Positions 8,315-17,567 of a stretch of 64,000 nt of DNA are shown here, piece after piece; position 1 is the first letter of the stretch; every line of letters starts with the position of its first letter. The notes below the pieces were generated by a model. That model was not told where the DNA came from and ran no database searches. It saw nothing but the letters and a program-made list of their open reading frames with translations. The position numbers and the translations under genes were made by a program. The stretch is from Alicycliphilus denitrificans_A (lineage in GTDB: Bacteria > Pseudomonadota > Gammaproteobacteria > Burkholderiales > Burkholderiaceae_C). The DNA is taken from NCBI RefSeq assembly GCF_044792555.1, contig NZ_CP126238.1, positions 1,488,001 through 1,552,000 on the forward strand, written 5' to 3'.

Positions 8315-9262
8315 GACTGCCCGATGTGCGGGAGCCATACGGACTCGGCCAAGCGGAAGTTGGCGGTGCTGTCCGAGCGCCTACAGGAAGTCGAGGCTGA
8401 GGCCGGCATCGACAAGGAGGTACCGGCGGCCTTCGACCGCGAACTGCAGCGCGTGACGACGGAGGTTGGACAGGCGACGGAGCGGCTGCGCTCGGTTCAG
8501 AGTCGCAAGCGGGCCTTGTCGGGGCGTTCGGACGAAGCGCGTCAGCGGCAGTTTGCCGCGCAGCGGGCCGAGCGGTTCGTCGGAAACCTCGAATCCGCCC
8601 TTGACCTGCATCGGCGGCTGGGCAGTGACAGCGAACTCGTCGAGGAGGTGGGGCGTCTGAGGGAATTGGTACAGCAGTTGGAAGTCGAACTGCGCGAGCA
8701 GGATGTTGAAGCTCGGAAGCGTCGGGCCCTGCATGCCATCAGCAACAACGCGGGCCGACTCCTGCTACACCTCGATGTCGAGAGTCCGAACGATCCAATC
8801 TCCCTGGAGATCAATGACCTGACGATCAAGGTGCGCGGCAAGGAGCGTGACGACTACCTATCTGAGATTGGACGTGGCTCTAACTGGCTCTCTTATCACC
8901 TTGCGGTGCTTTTGGGGCTTCACCAGTTCTTCTTATCGCAACCTAGGAGTCCAGTTCCTGCTTTCCTCGTGTTCGACCAGCCGAGCCAAGTGTACTTTCC
9001 GAAGCGAATCGTGGCGCGACCGGAGGACCAGAAGGACGAAGAGGTCGAGGAGCCCCAACTGCAGGATGAAGACGTGGACGCCGTTCGACAGGCGTTCGAG
9101 GTGATGGGACGTGTGGCTCTGGGCACTAAGGGTGCTTTGCAACTCATCGTACTCGACCACGCTTCGCGCGATGTGTGGGGCGACATCGACGGAGTCGTCG
9201 GCTTACCCGAGTGGCGCAATGGCGTGAAGCTCGTGCCTATGGCGTGGTTGGACGAAGCCTGA
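8315..9262 (+). pseudogene. DUF3732 ABC/Rad50-like ATPase, C-terminal half only
   Basis: The remnant opens right after the IS with a zinc-hook-like CPMCG (8318-8332) and a long coiled coil. The second half of an ABC nucleotide-binding fold follows: signature-like GRGSNWLSYHLAVLLGLH (about 8872-8925), Walker B in FLVFDQPSQVYFP (about 8965-9003), and LIVLDHASRDVWGD as the switch region. This is the DUF3732 pattern known from ABC three-component systems. The Walker A half and the start are absent, so it cannot bind ATP normally. No start codon or ribosome site of its own is evident. Confidence 0.8.
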
Positions 9263-9569
9263 CCTCGGAAGCCTGCGGTGGGCGGTTGTATGTACCTCTC
9301 TCTGACGGTGCTTCCCTGCGATGCGCTCTGCGGGTTGAGGCAGAGCGCGGAGGTGGGACAATGGCCTTCCATCTTTGGCTGGTTCAGTACGTCTCCAGCG
9401 GTCTACTGAAGTCCCACGGTCAGTGGGTAGCCAGATGGGTAGCTGGGGCCACGAGATTTGCTTGAGTGTTTCGTAAGTCATTGATTCAAAAGGGACTGTT
9501 GGCCGAAATCGGAACAATACGACATCGTGCTGCTGTGAGGCATAGCCGGGCTTGCGGCCCCAAGCAGAA
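9263..9569. other. gene-free junction between the accessory region and the core chromosome
   Basis: About 300 bases lie between the ATPase remnant and the convergent vanZ-like gene, with no credible coding region, terminator or tRNA. The right edge of the integrated element probably lies here or in the last codons of the vanZ-like gene, but no direct repeat to a left edge can be seen because the left edge is outside the window. Confidence 0.4.
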
Positions 9570-10748
9570 TTACCGAGTACTGCGGTGGGTCCGACCGTGC
9601 GTGTGCCTGCTGCGCGGAGCCCCGAGTCCTGTCACGAAGCCGAGAATGAGGGCGAGTACGGGGTCGGTGGACTCGGCCATGCGGTTTGGGAGGAAGGTCT
9701 GCGCGGCCTCGATCGTGCCGAGACAGAGCGCGACCACGATGGCCGCAGCCATCGGGTGTCCACCCTTGGTGCTGAGCAGCACAATCAAGGCGCCATAAAA
9801 AAAGCTTTTCTCGATGAGGTTCAGCAGGTTCACGCCCATGCTGCCTTCAAGCATTCCCGTGAACGGAATCCAGTGGAATGCCTGGGGCTGGTCGAGTGGG
9901 TCAAACGGCATCAGTCCGGAGGCAAACAGACTGACGAACATGGCGATGGCCAGGACGGGGAGGGCCGTGTTGTGCTGGCGCCAGGGCAGCCAGGCAAGGG
10001 CCAGGCCAAGGCCGATCACATTGGACGGCGAGATGCTGGCGCCGGCGATGAGAGTTTTGGCTGCCACGACGAAGAGGGCGGCAGTGGCCAACGCCAGGGC
10101 AGGCATCCGCCTGGCGCTGGAGATGTCCCACAGCTTGAAAAAAGCAGCCCAGGCGAGGGCCGTGTGCAAGGTCCGTACGCCATCGATCTGGGGTGCGCGC
10201 AGCAGTGGCTTGAGCGCATTGATGATGTTTTGCAGATCCAGCGTCGGCACCAACGGGAACCACTGATAACTGAGCCAGAGCAGCATCAGCACGGCAGGCG
10301 CGAGCGCGTGCGGCATGCTGGCTGCGTTGCGAAGCGGATGCGTGACGGCGGCGGGGATCAGCTTGTATGCCAGCCCGGCTGTGGTGGCCCCGAGCAGCAT
10401 GCCGGCACCATTGGCAGCCACATCGCTCAAGGCCGGCACCCGGCTTGGCACCCAGAGCTGGGCCAGCTGCAAGGCGAGCGCGAGCAACAAGCCCAGGGCG
10501 AGCAGCGCTACAAGCCCGCCGGCAGCCGTGCGTGGCGGCCTGCGTGCATGGCTGAGCAGTACCGCGACAAGGCCGTAAGGGGCGAACAGCAGCAGGTTGC
10601 CAATCAGATCGCCGCGGCTCATGCGCAGTTCGGGCGCGGTGAAAAGTGCAACCGCCTCCCGCAGCCAGTTGTCATTGGCTGCGAAGTGGAATGGATAGAG
10701 TGAACCGTAGCTGATCAGTGCGGCAATCAGCAGGAGGAGTGAATGCAT
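9570..10748 (-). CDS. VanZ-like family membrane protein
   Basis: This protein of about 392 residues is almost entirely hydrophobic, with around ten predicted membrane helices. The first block has the VanZ-like pattern: a YPF motif (LYPFHFAAND) near the N-terminus, then DLIGNLLLFAPYGL, then DVAANGAGMLLG. Family members are linked to glycopeptide resistance or envelope functions, but most have no assigned role. The ATG at 10748 is chosen over one 27 bases upstream because the hydrophobic helix follows directly. The last 14 residues are unusually basic and may be an altered end at the element boundary. It is the last gene of the leftward run from lptF. Confidence 0.75.
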   Translation of the reverse strand: MHSLLLLIAALISYGSLYPFHFAANDNWLREAVALFTAPELRMSRGDLIGNLLLFAPYGLVAVLLSHARRPPRTAAGGLVALLALGLLLALALQLAQLWVPSRVPALSDVAANGAGMLLGATTAGLAYKLIPAAVTHPLRNAASMPHALAPAVLMLLWLSYQWFPLVPTLDLQNIINALKPLLRAPQIDGVRTLHTALAWAAFFKLWDISSARRMPALALATAALFVVAAKTLIAGASISPSNVIGLGLALAWLPWRQHNTALPVLAIAMFVSLFASGLMPFDPLDQPQAFHWIPFTGMLEGSMGVNLLNLIEKSFFYGALIVLLSTKGGHPMAAAIVVALCLGTIEAAQTFLPNRMAESTDPVLALILGFVTGLGAPRSRHTHGRTHRSTR

Positions 10749-10809
10749 GTGCCTGGCTTGTTCTGACAGGCGCACATCATTACACCGGCAACCTCAAGCG
10801 GGGCAAATA

Positions 10810-11970
10810 TTACAGTCGCCGCAGTCGCGCTATGGCCTCGCGCAGCGTCTCGTCCTTCTTGGCGAAGCAAAAGCGCACCACGCGCTGGTCGAAGCCGTCG
10901 CCGTAGAAGGCCGACAGCGGGATGGCGGCCACGCCGATCTCGCGCGTGAGCCACTGGCAGAAGTCGGCCTCCCCGAGGTCGCTCACGGCGGAGATGTCCA
11001 CGCACTGGAAGTAGCTGCCGGTGCTGGGCAAAAGCCTCAGGCGCGAGCCTTCGAGCCCCAGGCGAAACAGGTCGCGCTTTGCCTGGTAGAAGGCGCTCAA
11101 CTGCAGGTAGGGCGCTGGGTCTTGCAGGTATTCGGCCAGGCCATGCTGCATGGGCGTGTTCACGGTGAACACGTTGAACTGGTGCACCTTGCGGAGTTCC
11201 GCCGTCATGGCGGCCGGAGCGGCCACGGTGCCCACCTTCCAGCCCGTGACGTGGAAGGTCTTGCCGAAGCTGGAGACGATGAAGGCGCGCGCCGCCAGGC
11301 CGGCAAAGCGCGCTGCGCTCTGGTGCTCGGCGCCGTCGAAGACCATGTGCTCATAGACCTCGTCGCTGATCAGCAGCACGTTGGTGGGTGCGAGCAGCTC
11401 GTCCAGTTGGCGCATGTCCTGCTCGCTCCACACTGTGGCGCTGGGATTGTGCGGGCTGTTGATGATCAAGAGCCGCGTGCGTGGCGTGATGGCGGCGGAG
11501 ATTTTCGCGAAGTCGGGGCGGAAGCTTCCGGGCGTGAGCGGCACGCGCACCACCACGCCGCCGGCCAGCTCGATGTTGGGCACATAGCTGTCGTAGCAGG
11601 GCTCCAGCACGATGACCTCGTCGCCCGGCTGCACGCAGGCGAGGATGGCCGTGAGGATGGCTTGCGTGGCCCCGGCGGTGATGGTTATTTCGGCGTTGGC
11701 GTCGTACTGGCGGGCGTGGAGTGCTTCAATTTTAGAAGCGACTGCCTGCCGCAGGGCGGGAATGCCGGCCATGGGCGGGTATTGGTTATGGCCGGCCTGC
11801 ATGGCACGGGTGACGCCGTCCAGCAGCCTGGGGTCGCAGTCGAAGTCCGGAAAACCCTGGCCCAGATTCACGGCTTGGTGTTCCAGAGCCAGGGCCGACA
11901 TGACGCTGAAGATGGTCGTGCCCACGTTCGGCAGGCGGCTGGGAAAGGTCGGCGAGGGGAGGCTGTTCAC
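10810..11970 (-). CDS. PLP-dependent aminotransferase, methionine aminotransferase type
   Basis: This 386-residue class I/II fold-type I aminotransferase has a substrate-side NLGQGFPDFDC motif, an SPHNPSATVW loop (about 170) and the pyridoxal-phosphate lysine in SSFGKTFHVTGWKVG (about 235). The pattern is closest to the YbdL/methionine aminotransferase group, which transaminates methionine and aromatic amino acids with 2-oxo acids. Length is normal. It starts seven bases after the cysB stop on the same strand, suggesting co-transcription, which would fit sulfur amino acid metabolism. Exact substrate is inference. Confidence 0.8.
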   Translation of the reverse strand: MNSLPSPTFPSRLPNVGTTIFSVMSALALEHQAVNLGQGFPDFDCDPRLLDGVTRAMQAGHNQYPPMAGIPALRQAVASKIEALHARQYDANAEITITAGATQAILTAILACVQPGDEVIVLEPCYDSYVPNIELAGGVVVRVPLTPGSFRPDFAKISAAITPRTRLLIINSPHNPSATVWSEQDMRQLDELLAPTNVLLISDEVYEHMVFDGAEHQSAARFAGLAARAFIVSSFGKTFHVTGWKVGTVAAPAAMTAELRKVHQFNVFTVNTPMQHGLAEYLQDPAPYLQLSAFYQAKRDLFRLGLEGSRLRLLPSTGSYFQCVDISAVSDLGEADFCQWLTREIGVAAIPLSAFYGDGFDQRVVRFCFAKKDETLREAIARLRRL

Positions 11971-11977
11971 GGGTTTT

Positions 11978-12919
11978 TTACAGTTCGTAATCGTTCACAT
12001 GCCCGGTCATGGCGCGGGCGATCAGGTCGCGGCTCAGGCGGTCGCTGAGCAGCTCGGCAAACTTGTAGACGAAGTTGCGCAGGTAGGCACCGCGCTTGAA
12101 GGCCACGCGGGCCACGCTCTGGCCGAACAGATGGCCCACGGGGCGCACCACCAGGTCGCCCAGCGGGTCGTCGCGCATGGCCATTTCGGCCACGATGCCG
12201 ATGCCCAGGCCCAGGCGCACATAGGTCTTGATCACGTCCGAGTCAATGGCCTCGAGCACGATGCGCGGCTGCAGCTTGCGAGCCTGGAAAGCCTGGTCGA
12301 TCTTGCCGCGGCCGGTGAACGAGGGGTGGTAGGTGATCAGCGCCTCGTGCGCGATGTCTTCCAGGCCTATGCGTTCCTTTTGCGCCAGCGGGTGGCCGGG
12401 CGGCAGCACCAGCACATGCTGCCATTCATAGCAGGGCAGGGTGACGAGATCGGGGTAGTCGGCCAGCGACTCCGTGGCCATGCCGATCTCGACGACCTCG
12501 TCGATCACCATGCGTGCCACCTCGTGCGGAGTGGCCTGGTGCAGGCTGATGTTCACCTTGGGATAGGCCTCGCGCAGCCTGGCCACGGGCATCGGCAGTA
12601 CGTAGCGCGCCTGCGTGTGGGTGGTGGCAATTGCCAGGGTGCCGCTGTCCTGTGCGCTGTACTGCTCGCCGATGCGCTTCAGGTTGCCCACCTCGCGCAT
12701 GATGAGCTCGATGCTCTTGAGCACATGCTGGCCGGGTTCGGTCACGCGCTTGAGCCGTTTGCCGTGGCGCGCAAAGATATCCACGCCCAGTTCGTCCTCG
12801 AGTTCGATGATGGCCTTGGAGACCCCGGGCTGCGAGGTGTGCAGCGCCTTGGCGGCTTCGGTCAGGTTGAGGTTGCGGCGGGCAGCCTCTTGCACAAAGC
12901 GAAATTGGTGCAGGTTCAT
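11978..12919 (-). CDS. cysB: LysR-type regulator of the CysB family
   Basis: This 313-residue protein has a winged helix-turn-helix (about 1-60, including LNLTEAAKALHTSQPGVSK) and a substrate-binding domain that starts with TLAIATTHTQARYVLP, a hallmark of CysB/Cbl. CysB senses O-acetylserine or N-acetylserine and activates sulfate assimilation genes. Length matches the 320-residue family. The paralogue Cbl is the main alternative. It lies in a leftward run, 43 bases after the cobaltochelatase gene and 7 bases before the aminotransferase. Confidence 0.85.
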   Translation of the reverse strand: MNLHQFRFVQEAARRNLNLTEAAKALHTSQPGVSKAIIELEDELGVDIFARHGKRLKRVTEPGQHVLKSIELIMREVGNLKRIGEQYSAQDSGTLAIATTHTQARYVLPMPVARLREAYPKVNISLHQATPHEVARMVIDEVVEIGMATESLADYPDLVTLPCYEWQHVLVLPPGHPLAQKERIGLEDIAHEALITYHPSFTGRGKIDQAFQARKLQPRIVLEAIDSDVIKTYVRLGLGIGIVAEMAMRDDPLGDLVVRPVGHLFGQSVARVAFKRGAYLRNFVYKFAELLSDRLSRDLIARAMTGHVNDYEL

Positions 12920-12962
12920 GTCGAATTGCGGCTAAAGAGTCGCGTCATTATGTCGCATGAAT

Positions 12963-13370
12963 CTAACGAATTGTCTCGTCTGGGTTTCTGGCTGCAATGG
13001 CTTCGCTGGCAATGTCAGCCATCAGCGCGGTCATGCGCTCGTCTTCGCCGATGAGAGGCAGCAGCCGCAAATGCATGGGTGCAAAGGCCTGGCCCAGTTC
13101 CTGCACCATGTGGGGAAGGTCTTCGCGCACATGACGGCCTGCTCCCAGGAACATCGGGACGATGCTCACGCGTGCCATGCCTTGTGCGGACATGGCGGCG
13201 ATGATTGTGGCCAGGTCGGGCTCGCACAGCTCCAGGTAGGCGCAGCGCACCTCCACGTCGGGCTGGGTCGCCTGAATGCGCGCGCGCACGGCCTCCATGG
13301 GGCGGCGCCACAGCGGGTCGCGTGAGCCGTGAGCCAGTAAAACTATGCCGTGGGTGTTTGTTGAGGGCAT
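12963..13370 (-). CDS. cbiX: CbiX-type sirohydrochlorin chelatase
   Basis: This single-domain protein of about 135 residues has the metal-binding histidine in LLAHGSRDPLW near the N-terminus and the second region VPMFLGAGRHVREDLP (about 80-95). CbiX-type enzymes insert cobalt, iron or nickel into sirohydrochlorin for cobalamin or sirohaem; the short form works as a dimer. The metal is not deducible from sequence. The ATG at 13370 is chosen; a GTG four codons earlier is possible. It follows lptG closely and precedes cysB, so sirohaem for sulfite reductase is a reasonable guess. Confidence 0.8.
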   Translation of the reverse strand: MPSTNTHGIVLLAHGSRDPLWRRPMEAVRARIQATQPDVEVRCAYLELCEPDLATIIAAMSAQGMARVSIVPMFLGAGRHVREDLPHMVQELGQAFAPMHLRLLPLIGEDERMTALMADIASEAIAARNPDETIR

Positions 13371-13388
13371 CGATGAGTCCACTATGCG

Positions 13389-14495
13389 TTAGCGCCGAAG
13401 CACCAGCCAGCCAAAGGCCGCCAGTGACAGCAGGGAGTAAATCAATCCCGGTGCTGCTGCAGTAAGCCAGGGTGACCAGTTCTGCAGGTTGCCGGCAAAG
13501 CCGAAGACGTTGTTCAGCAGGAAGAAGCTGATGCCCGCCATGACTCCGCCGAACACGTAGCCGGCAATGCCGCCCGAGCGGAAGTGCAGGTAGGCAAAGG
13601 GCAGGGACAGCACCACCATCACCAGGCAACTCAATGGGTAGAACACCTTGCGCCAGAACTCGATCTCGTAGCGTTGCGCTGCCTGGCCATTGGCTTCGAG
13701 GTGGCGGATGTAGTGAAACAGGTCGATGGTGGCCATCTTGTCAGGCTTGAGCACTGATGCTGCCACCATGTCCGGGCTGATGCGCGTGCGCCACTGCAGG
13801 CTCGGTTCCTGCAGTCGAGTGACACGCACCTCTCCATCGGCTCGCTGCTCGAACATGGTGCGCTGGACTTGCAACAGCGTCCAGGCGTCGCCGCCATCGA
13901 CAAATTGCGCCCCTTCGGCGGCGGTGGTGGAAGCCACGCGGCCGCGGGCATCGAATTCAAACACACGCACGCCGCGCATGTCGCCATTGCCGTCGATGGC
14001 CCGTACGTTCACGGCGAAAGAGTGCTCGCCCTGGCGCTCCTTGAGCCATGCGCCCGTGGCGCCGGTACTGATCTGGCCGAGTCTGCGCGCCTTGACCAGT
14101 GCGGCTGCGCGTTCGCTGGCAGGTGCCAGGTAATCGCCCACCGCGAAGGTGAGGGTGACAAATGCGCAACCCAGCAGCAGCAAGGTGCTCAGTGCCCGCC
14201 ATGGTCCCAGGCCGCTGGTGCGCATGATGGTGAACTCGGAGCTCTGCGCCAGGCGGGCCATGACGAATATGGTGCCGATCAGCACGGTGATGGGCAGCAG
14301 CTCGTACAGGTGCTGGGGCAGGCTCAGTGCTACGAACAGCAGCGCGTGTGACAGCTGGTAGCCCAGGCCCGAGCGCCCAACCCAGCGCAGCTCGTCCACC
14401 AGATCGAAGAAGAAAAACAGCGCCAGAAAGGCCAGGGTGACAAAGGCCACGCTGGCGATGACCTCGCGGTAGATGAAGCGGCGAATGGTTTTCAC
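13389..14495 (-). CDS. lptG: LPS export permease LptG
   Basis: This 368-residue inner-membrane protein has six predicted membrane helices, three at each end, around a periplasmic beta-jellyroll (about 130-265). LptG pairs with LptF and the ATPase LptB to lift lipopolysaccharide from the inner membrane onto the LptC-A-D bridge. Typical features are the N-terminal FFFFDLVDELRWVGR and the LPITVLIGTIFVMARLA helix before SSEFTIMRTSG. Its start overlaps the lptF stop by four bases, so the pair is translationally coupled. Confidence 0.92.
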   Translation of the reverse strand: MKTIRRFIYREVIASVAFVTLAFLALFFFFDLVDELRWVGRSGLGYQLSHALLFVALSLPQHLYELLPITVLIGTIFVMARLAQSSEFTIMRTSGLGPWRALSTLLLLGCAFVTLTFAVGDYLAPASERAAALVKARRLGQISTGATGAWLKERQGEHSFAVNVRAIDGNGDMRGVRVFEFDARGRVASTTAAEGAQFVDGGDAWTLLQVQRTMFEQRADGEVRVTRLQEPSLQWRTRISPDMVAASVLKPDKMATIDLFHYIRHLEANGQAAQRYEIEFWRKVFYPLSCLVMVVLSLPFAYLHFRSGGIAGYVFGGVMAGISFFLLNNVFGFAGNLQNWSPWLTAAAPGLIYSLLSLAAFGWLVLRR

Positions 14496-15586
14496 GCATT
14501 TCCCCTGCGTGGCAAGAGTGCACGCAGCGACCAGTGGTTGTGGCGCGCGGTCACCAGCAACAGGCCCAGCGCCAGCGTGCCGCCATGCAGCGCCAGCATG
14601 AAGGGCGGCATCCCTACCCGGCCCGCTCCAATCCAGGCCTGGCCTACGGTCATGAGGTTGTAGTACACCATGAAGGCAAACAGCGCCAGCGCCAGGCTGG
14701 TGCTGCGGTGGGCGCGCGGGTTGACGATGGCCACGGCCAAGCCCAGCACGACGAAGTTAAGGGCTGCAAAGGCCGTGCCCAGGCGCCAACCCAGCTCCGC
14801 CTGGGACTGTGCCTGCGGGTCGCGCGCCAAGTCCCAGGTGTCGCGCGTCTTGATGGCGCCCGCGTCCATGCCACCTTGCGGCCCACCGCTGATCAGTGTT
14901 CCGTACTCGGCAAATTCGCTGATGCGCAGCCCGGGCTTGTCCTGCATGGTCTCCAGCCGCTGGCCGTTGTGCAGCAGCACCAGGCGCTCTCCACTGCGTA
15001 TCTCCAGGCGTGCGCTCTGCGCCGAGGTAACGGTTTCGCGCTGGCCTTCGCGGGTGGCGATGAACACGTTGTTGGCGGCATTGGTGTCGGGCGCATCTTT
15101 GTCGATGAAGAATACGCGTGAGCCGTTGGCGGATTCCTGGAATTCCCCCGGCGCAATGCGGTCTACGTCGCTGCGCTGCTCATACTGGGTCTTGAGCTCC
15201 TGGATTTGCCGGTTGGCCCAGGGCCAGACCACAAGCGACAGGGCCGCGATGGCCAGCATGACGGGCCAGGAAAAGCGCAGCAGCGGCGCCAGCAGGCTGA
15301 TCAGGCCGCGCCCCGCGGAAAACCAGATGACCATCTCGCTGTCGCGGTACATGCGCGACAGCGTGCCGACCACGGTGATGAACAGGCTCAGGCTGAGAAT
15401 GGTAGGCAGTTGCCCCAGCACCGTGAAACCCATCACCAGCATCACGTCGGCAGGTGCCACGCTGCCGCGCGAGGCCTGTCCCAGCGTGCGAATCAGCATC
15501 ATGGTCATGACCACGGTGATCAGCACCACCAGGGTCGCGCCAAAGCTGCGGGCCAGCTCCTTGCGAATGGATGAATCGAATAACAT
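14492..15586 (-). CDS. lptF: LPS export permease LptF
   Basis: This 364-residue partner of LptG has the same arrangement of six helices with a central periplasmic domain. It shows family traits such as SIRKELARSFGATL at the start, VMGFTVLGQLPTILSLSLF and SEMVIWFSAGRGL. It forms the transmembrane part of the LPS exporter with LptG. Its start lies 23 bases from the divergent pepA, an arrangement conserved in proteobacteria. Some of its promoter must therefore overlap the pepA 5' region. Confidence 0.92.
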   Translation of the reverse strand: MLFDSSIRKELARSFGATLVVLITVVMTMMLIRTLGQASRGSVAPADVMLVMGFTVLGQLPTILSLSLFITVVGTLSRMYRDSEMVIWFSAGRGLISLLAPLLRFSWPVMLAIAALSLVVWPWANRQIQELKTQYEQRSDVDRIAPGEFQESANGSRVFFIDKDAPDTNAANNVFIATREGQRETVTSAQSARLEIRSGERLVLLHNGQRLETMQDKPGLRISEFAEYGTLISGGPQGGMDAGAIKTRDTWDLARDPQAQSQAELGWRLGTAFAALNFVVLGLAVAIVNPRAHRSTSLALALFAFMVYYNLMTVGQAWIGAGRVGMPPFMLALHGGTLALGLLLVTARHNHWSLRALLPRRGNA

Positions 15587-15609
15587 TGGCTCGAAGTAAA
15601 AGGTCGATT

Positions 15610-17103
15610 ATGAACTTCGAATTGAAGACACTCTCCTTGTCTGCAGCTGCTGCACACAAATGTGATTTGCTGGTGCTGCTGGTGCCTGAAGGCTTCCAGC
15701 CGCAGACGGATCCCCTGTCCGTCCTGATCGCCGAGGCGCTCAAGGCCGGGGATCTGGAGACCAAGCCCGGCAGGCTGCTATCGCTTTATCTGCCGGCAGG
15801 CATCGCGGCGCGCAGGCTGGTGCTGGTGGGCTGTGGCCAGGGCAATGCGCATGCCGTGCGCCAGGCCGTCCAGGCATTGGGCGCCACATTCAAGTCCCCA
15901 GCCATCAAGCGTGCAGCGCTGGTGTTTGCCATGGATGGCGAGGCCGGTGTCGTGGGGGCGGCGGTGCGCGCGATCGCCGATGCCAGCTACGTCTACACAG
16001 CCACCAAGTCCAAGGCGGAACCGCGCTCCCTGTCTCGCGTGACGGTGGGGGTGGCCGATGCGGGCGCGGTGCGCTCGGAGTTCGCAACCGCTGCCGCCCT
16101 TGTGACGGGCATCGAATTTGCGCGCGAGTGGGCTAACCGCCCCGCGAATCACGCCACGCCGACATTGGTGGGTGAGGCCGCCAAGGCGCTGAGCAAGCAC
16201 GCGGGCATCCAGTGCAAACTGCACGGCCCCGCGCAGGTGGCTAAGCTGGGCATGGGCGCCTTTCTGGCCGTGGCCCAGGGATCGGAGCAGCCACTGCGTT
16301 TTGTTGAGCTGCACTATGACGGCGCCGGGCGCTCGCAGCCTCCTGTCGTCCTCATAGGCAAGGGCATCACCTTTGATACGGGCGGCATCTCGCTCAAGCC
16401 CGCTGCCGAGATGGACGAGATGAAGTTCGACATGAGTGGCGCGGCCAGCGTACTCGGAGTGTTCCGAGCTTTGGCCGAGTTACGACCCGCCATCAATGTG
16501 GTGGGGCTGATTCCCGCCTGCGAGAACATGCCCGATGGCAAGGCCGTCAAGCCCGGTGACGTGGTCACCAGCATGAGTGGCCAGACCATAGAGATACTGA
16601 ACACCGATGCCGAGGGGCGCCTGGTGCTGTGTGATGCGCTGACCTATGCCGCGCGTTTCAAGCCTGCCGCCATGATCGATGTCGCCACCCTCACGGGCGC
16701 CTGCGTCGTGGCCCTGGGTGGACTGCGCAGCGGTCTTTTTGCCTCGGATGATGAACTGGCGGCACGCTTGGTGGCCGCGGGCGACGCGGCGCTCGATCCC
16801 TGCTGGCGCATGCCGCTCGATGATGAATATGCCGAAGGACTGAAGAGCAATTTTGCCGACCTGGGCAATGTCGCCGGGCGTGCCGGTGGCGCCATCACCG
16901 CAGCCAAGTTCCTGCAGCGCTTCGTTGGCGACATTCCCTGGGCGCATCTGGATATTGCGGGGACGGCGTGGAAGGGCGGGGCGGCCAAGGGAGCGACAGG
17001 CCGGCCCGTCGGCCTGCTGCTGCACTATCTGCTGGACATGGCGGGCGCACATGCCGCCAAGCGCAAGGCGGCAGCGCCCAGGCGCGCACGCCCGGCCGCC
17101 TGA
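15610..17103 (+). CDS. pepA: leucyl aminopeptidase, M17 family
   Basis: This 497-residue cytosolic enzyme removes N-terminal leucine and other residues using two metal ions. The catalytic C-terminal domain has KGITFDTGGISLKP (metal and catalytic lysine, about 257-270), FDMSGAASVLG and the family signature NTDAEGRLVL (about 330-340). The N-terminal domain is the usual macro-like fold, which in E. coli PepA also binds DNA. AAGG precedes the ATG at 15610. The gene overlaps by ATGA with an upstream in-frame ATG of holC. Confidence 0.95.
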   Translation: MNFELKTLSLSAAAAHKCDLLVLLVPEGFQPQTDPLSVLIAEALKAGDLETKPGRLLSLYLPAGIAARRLVLVGCGQGNAHAVRQAVQALGATFKSPAIKRAALVFAMDGEAGVVGAAVRAIADASYVYTATKSKAEPRSLSRVTVGVADAGAVRSEFATAAALVTGIEFAREWANRPANHATPTLVGEAAKALSKHAGIQCKLHGPAQVAKLGMGAFLAVAQGSEQPLRFVELHYDGAGRSQPPVVLIGKGITFDTGGISLKPAAEMDEMKFDMSGAASVLGVFRALAELRPAINVVGLIPACENMPDGKAVKPGDVVTSMSGQTIEILNTDAEGRLVLCDALTYAARFKPAAMIDVATLTGACVVALGGLRSGLFASDDELAARLVAAGDAALDPCWRMPLDDEYAEGLKSNFADLGNVAGRAGGAITAAKFLQRFVGDIPWAHLDIAGTAWKGGAAKGATGRPVGLLLHYLLDMAGAHAAKRKAAAPRRARPAA

Positions 17104-17129
17104 TGGGCAAGCCAGGAAGCGAGGCGGGC

Positions 17130-17567
17130 ATGACGGAGGTGGCGTTTCATTTCAATGCGCCAGACAAGCTGGCCTATGTCTGCCGTCTCGCGCGCAAGGC
17201 CATGCGCCAGGATGTGTGCGTGGCGATCACGGGAAGCGGGCAAGACTTGCAGCGCCTTGACCGCATGTTGTGGGCCATGGGGCCGACGGACTTTGTCGCA
17301 CATTGCCTGGATGATGCGGACGAGCAGATGCGGCAGGCGTCAGCCGTTCTGCTGGTATCAGACCCGCGCACATGCGGTCGGCATGATGTGCTGGTGAATG
17401 TCGGTGATGCCGTGCCGCAGGGTTTTGAGCAATATGCCAAGCTGGTGGAGGTGGTCAGCCAGTCCGATCAGGCAGACCGGGGGCGGGCCCGCGAGCGCTG
17501 GCGCCACTATGCCGCGCAGGGCTTCACAATTGTTCGGCACGATCTGGTGTTGCGAGAGGGGGTATAG
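17130..17567 (+). CDS. holC: DNA polymerase III chi subunit
   Basis: This 145-residue protein matches HolC: start TEVAFHFNAPDKLAYVCRLARKA, then DRMLWAMGPTDFVAH and VLLVSDPRTCGRHDVLVNVGD. Chi links the clamp loader to single-stranded DNA-binding protein during replication. The ATG at 17130 follows GAGG at 17121-17124 and fits homologues; an ATG at 17103 overlapping the pepA stop would add nine residues. The pepA-holC order is conserved. Confidence 0.88.
   Translation: MTEVAFHFNAPDKLAYVCRLARKAMRQDVCVAITGSGQDLQRLDRMLWAMGPTDFVAHCLDDADEQMRQASAVLLVSDPRTCGRHDVLVNVGDAVPQGFEQYAKLVEVVSQSDQADRGRARERWRHYAAQGFTIVRHDLVLREGV

Noticed and set aside
9466..9530. tRNA-like or attachment-site sequence at the right edge of the accessory region
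   Set aside because: A GTAAGTCATTGATTC string looks like an att region, but no cloverleaf and no second copy were found in the window.
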